NCBI GenBank assembly: GCA_050329415.1 | Contig: JBHJOS010000042.1 | Location: 1 to 21,443, forward strand | Reading direction: 5' to 3' | Length of the DNA stretch: 21,443 nucleotides | Source: JANNOG01 sp050329415 | Lineage (GTDB): Bacteria > Actinomycetota > Actinomycetes > Actinomycetales > JBBAYJ01 | In this document: positions 20,093-21,443 of the stretch, piece by piece | How positions within the stretch are numbered: the first letter of the stretch is position 1 | Layout of the letters: each line of letters opens with the position of its first letter | The notes under the pieces: generated by a model | Told to the model about the DNA's origin: nothing | Database searches by the model: none | The model's input: only the letters and a program-made list of their open reading frames with translations | Position numbers and translations under genes: made by a program

Positions 20093-21330
20093 GCCACCGT
20101 CCCCGGCGCGGTCCCGGGCTCGGCGTCGACCGCCAGCCGACTGTCGACGACGGCCAGCAGCCGCTCCTCGAGCTCCGGCATGTCGAGGCGGGCCAGGACC
20201 TCGGCGAAGAAGCCGCGGGTCACGAGACGGCGCGCCTCGACCGGCGGGATGCCACGGGCCTGGAGGTAGAAGAGCTGCTCGTCGTCGAACCGGCCGGTGG
20301 CGCTGGCGTGGCCGGCGCCCTCGATCTGGCCGGTCTCGATCTCGAGGTTCGGCACCGAGTCGGCCCGCGCCCCGGCCGTGAGGACCAGGTTGCGGTTGAG
20401 CTCGTAGGTGTCGGTGCCCTCGGCGGCGGCCCGGATCAGGACGTCGCCGATCCACACGGTGCGCGACCCGGCGCCCAGCAGCGCGCCCTTGTACAGCACG
20501 TTCGACCGGCACTGGGGGTGGGCGTGGTCGACGAACAGCCGGTGCTCCTGGTGTTGGCCGTCGACGGCGAAGTACAGGCCGTTGAGCCTGACGTCGCCCC
20601 CCGGGCCGGCGAACTCGGCGGTCTCGACCACCCGGACCAGCCGACCGCCCAGCGTCACGTGCGTGGACTCGACGGTGGCGTCGCGGCCCACCCGCAGAGC
20701 GACGTGCGAGGCGTGCACGGCGTCCGCCGCCCAGTCGTGGACGTGGACGATCCTGACGGTCGCACCGTCGCCCGCGAGCACGACGACCTGCTCCGCGAAG
20801 CGGGTGCTGCCGCTGTGCTCGAGAACGACGGTCGCCGTGGCGAACCGCCCGACGTGGACCACCAGGCGCCCCCACACCAGGTCGCCGGTGCCCTCCAACC
20901 GGATCCGGACGGGCCGGTCGGGCGCGCCCTCGGCGGGCACCTCGACGAGGATCGCCCCGCCGGCCCGGGCGACCGCGAGGGCCGAGACCCGGTCGACGGG
21001 CAGCGGGGCCTCGGCCAGGACGGGGTCGTCGTCGCCCGCCACCCGGGTCGTCACGCCGGCCGGGAGGTCGGTCGTCCACCTCAGGTGGCTGTCGCTCGGC
21101 TCCCCCGCCAGCAGCTCCTTCAGCGGCGCGAGCGGCGTGAAGCGCCACTCCTCCTCGCGCCCGGTCGGCACCCCGTAGGCGTCGGGGTCGGCGGAGCGCA
21201 GGCTGTCGGCCCGGCTGCGTGCGGCGGCCCGCGCCTCGACGGCATCCCGGACCGCACCGGCCTGCGCGCCCTCGCCGGCAGCGGTGAGGGCGGGGGCGAC
21301 GAGATCGGGCGGACTGGCGGTGGGCGTCAC
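20089..21330 (-). CDS. sufD: Fe-S cluster assembly protein SufD
   Basis: SufD pairs with SufB in the SufBCD scaffold where clusters are built. The 413-residue protein has the helical N-terminal region with EEEWRFTPLAPL (59-70), a long beta-helix core, and the conserved DHAHPQCRSNVLYKG segment (268-281) with His269/His271 and Cys274 in the region corresponding to the functional histidine of E. coli SufD. The C-terminal helical domain has FDDEQLFYLQARGIP and RRLVTRGFFAEVL. The GTG start overlaps the sufB stop as GTGA and has GGAAGGGG 7 nt upstream within sufB. The stop overlaps the Rieske start. Length is normal. Confidence 0.96.
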   Translation of the reverse strand: MTPTASPPDLVAPALTAAGEGAQAGAVRDAVEARAAARSRADSLRSADPDAYGVPTGREEEWRFTPLAPLKELLAGEPSDSHLRWTTDLPAGVTTRVAGDDDPVLAEAPLPVDRVSALAVARAGGAILVEVPAEGAPDRPVRIRLEGTGDLVWGRLVVHVGRFATATVVLEHSGSTRFAEQVVVLAGDGATVRIVHVHDWAADAVHASHVALRVGRDATVESTHVTLGGRLVRVVETAEFAGPGGDVRLNGLYFAVDGQHQEHRLFVDHAHPQCRSNVLYKGALLGAGSRTVWIGDVLIRAAAEGTDTYELNRNLVLTAGARADSVPNLEIETGQIEGAGHASATGRFDDEQLFYLQARGIPPVEARRLVTRGFFAEVLARLDMPELEERLLAVVDSRLAVDAEPGTAPGTVA

Positions 21331-21443
21331 CCGACGGCCCCTTCCATCTGCAGCTCGATGAGCTTGTTGAGCTCGAGGGCGTACTCCATGGGCAGCTCGC
21401 GGGCGATCGGCTCGATGAACCCGCGGACGATCATGGCCATCGC
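21327..21443 (-). CDS. sufB: Fe-S cluster assembly protein SufB, C-terminal fragment (runs off window end)
   Basis: The last 38 codons of a minus-strand gene are visible. MIVRGFIEPIARELPMEY and LIELQMEGAVG match the strongly conserved C-terminus of SufB, whose final helices interact with SufC. Most of the gene, and any upstream sufR regulator, lie outside the window. The stop overlaps the sufD start. Confidence 0.93.
   Translation of the reverse strand, partial: AMAMIVRGFIEPIARELPMEYALELNKLIELQMEGAVG

Noticed and set aside
1..21443. CRISPR arrays, tRNA/rRNA genes, insertion sequences, integrase or phage genes
   Set aside because: Reading both strands showed no regularly spaced repeats, no tRNA-like cloverleaf with a CCA-type end, and no transposase or integrase motifs, though a computed scan was not possible.

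Overview
The window is very GC-rich, gene-dense chromosomal DNA from an actinobacterium (Actinomycetia; I cannot name the genus). The basis is an InhA-type enoyl reductase, an F420-type luciferase-like oxidoreductase, the GlgA/GlgM-GlgC divergent pair, a DUF3099 protein, an acVLRF1-type release factor, an Rv1473/Rv1473A-like ABC-F plus small HTH pair, many GTG starts, and recurrent TANNNT -10 boxes placed 6-9 nt before start codons, which is the signature of leaderless transcripts. The suf genes, the ABC-F/HTH pair and fabG-fabI also lie in one neighbourhood in Mycobacterium tuberculosis (Rv1460-Rv1484 region), so most of the window looks like conserved core chromosome rather than a mobile island.

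Layout. 1-735 (-): 5' part of a threonine-synthase-like PLP enzyme running off the window, with visibly lower GC than the rest. 994-3501: divergent glycogen genes glgA/glgM (-) and glgC (+). 3530-5695 (+): LLM oxidoreductase and serB. 5664-7747 (-): fabG-fabI-sixA-like operon, convergent with serB. 7818-9269 (+): DUF3099 membrane protein, small Cys/His protein and SURF1. 9270-10220 (+): a leader region with a candidate hairpin and small ORF, then an SDR lacking the usual catalytic Tyr and Lys. 10204-14031 (-): ABC-F, small HTH protein and an ABC exporter. 14162-14343 (+): frameshifted C-terminal remnant of a YpfJ-type neutral zinc metallopeptidase. 14420-15028 (+): bioY. 15035-17733: a divergent ketoacyl synthase (-) and acyl/aryl-AMP ligase (+) whose start codons are 20 bp apart and share one symmetric -10 motif. 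17831-21443 (-): sufB(partial)-sufD-Rieske-sufC-sufT and an acVLRF1-like gene in one tightly packed operon.

Functions. The set covers storage glucan synthesis (GlgC supplies ADP-glucose to GlgA/GlgM), serine synthesis (SerB), the two reductive steps of type II fatty acid elongation (FabG, FabI), cytochrome oxidase assembly (SURF1), biotin uptake (BioY), Fe-S cluster assembly (Suf) and ribosome-associated functions (ABC-F, acVLRF1). The least explained parts are the KAS/AMP-ligase pair, the absence of sufS and sufU between sufC and sufT, the ribosome-rescue gene at the end of the suf operon, an 11-bp perfect inverted repeat spanning the glg divergent promoter, and the leader regions upstream of ABC-F and the SDR. 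No tRNA, rRNA, CRISPR array, insertion sequence or attachment site was seen.
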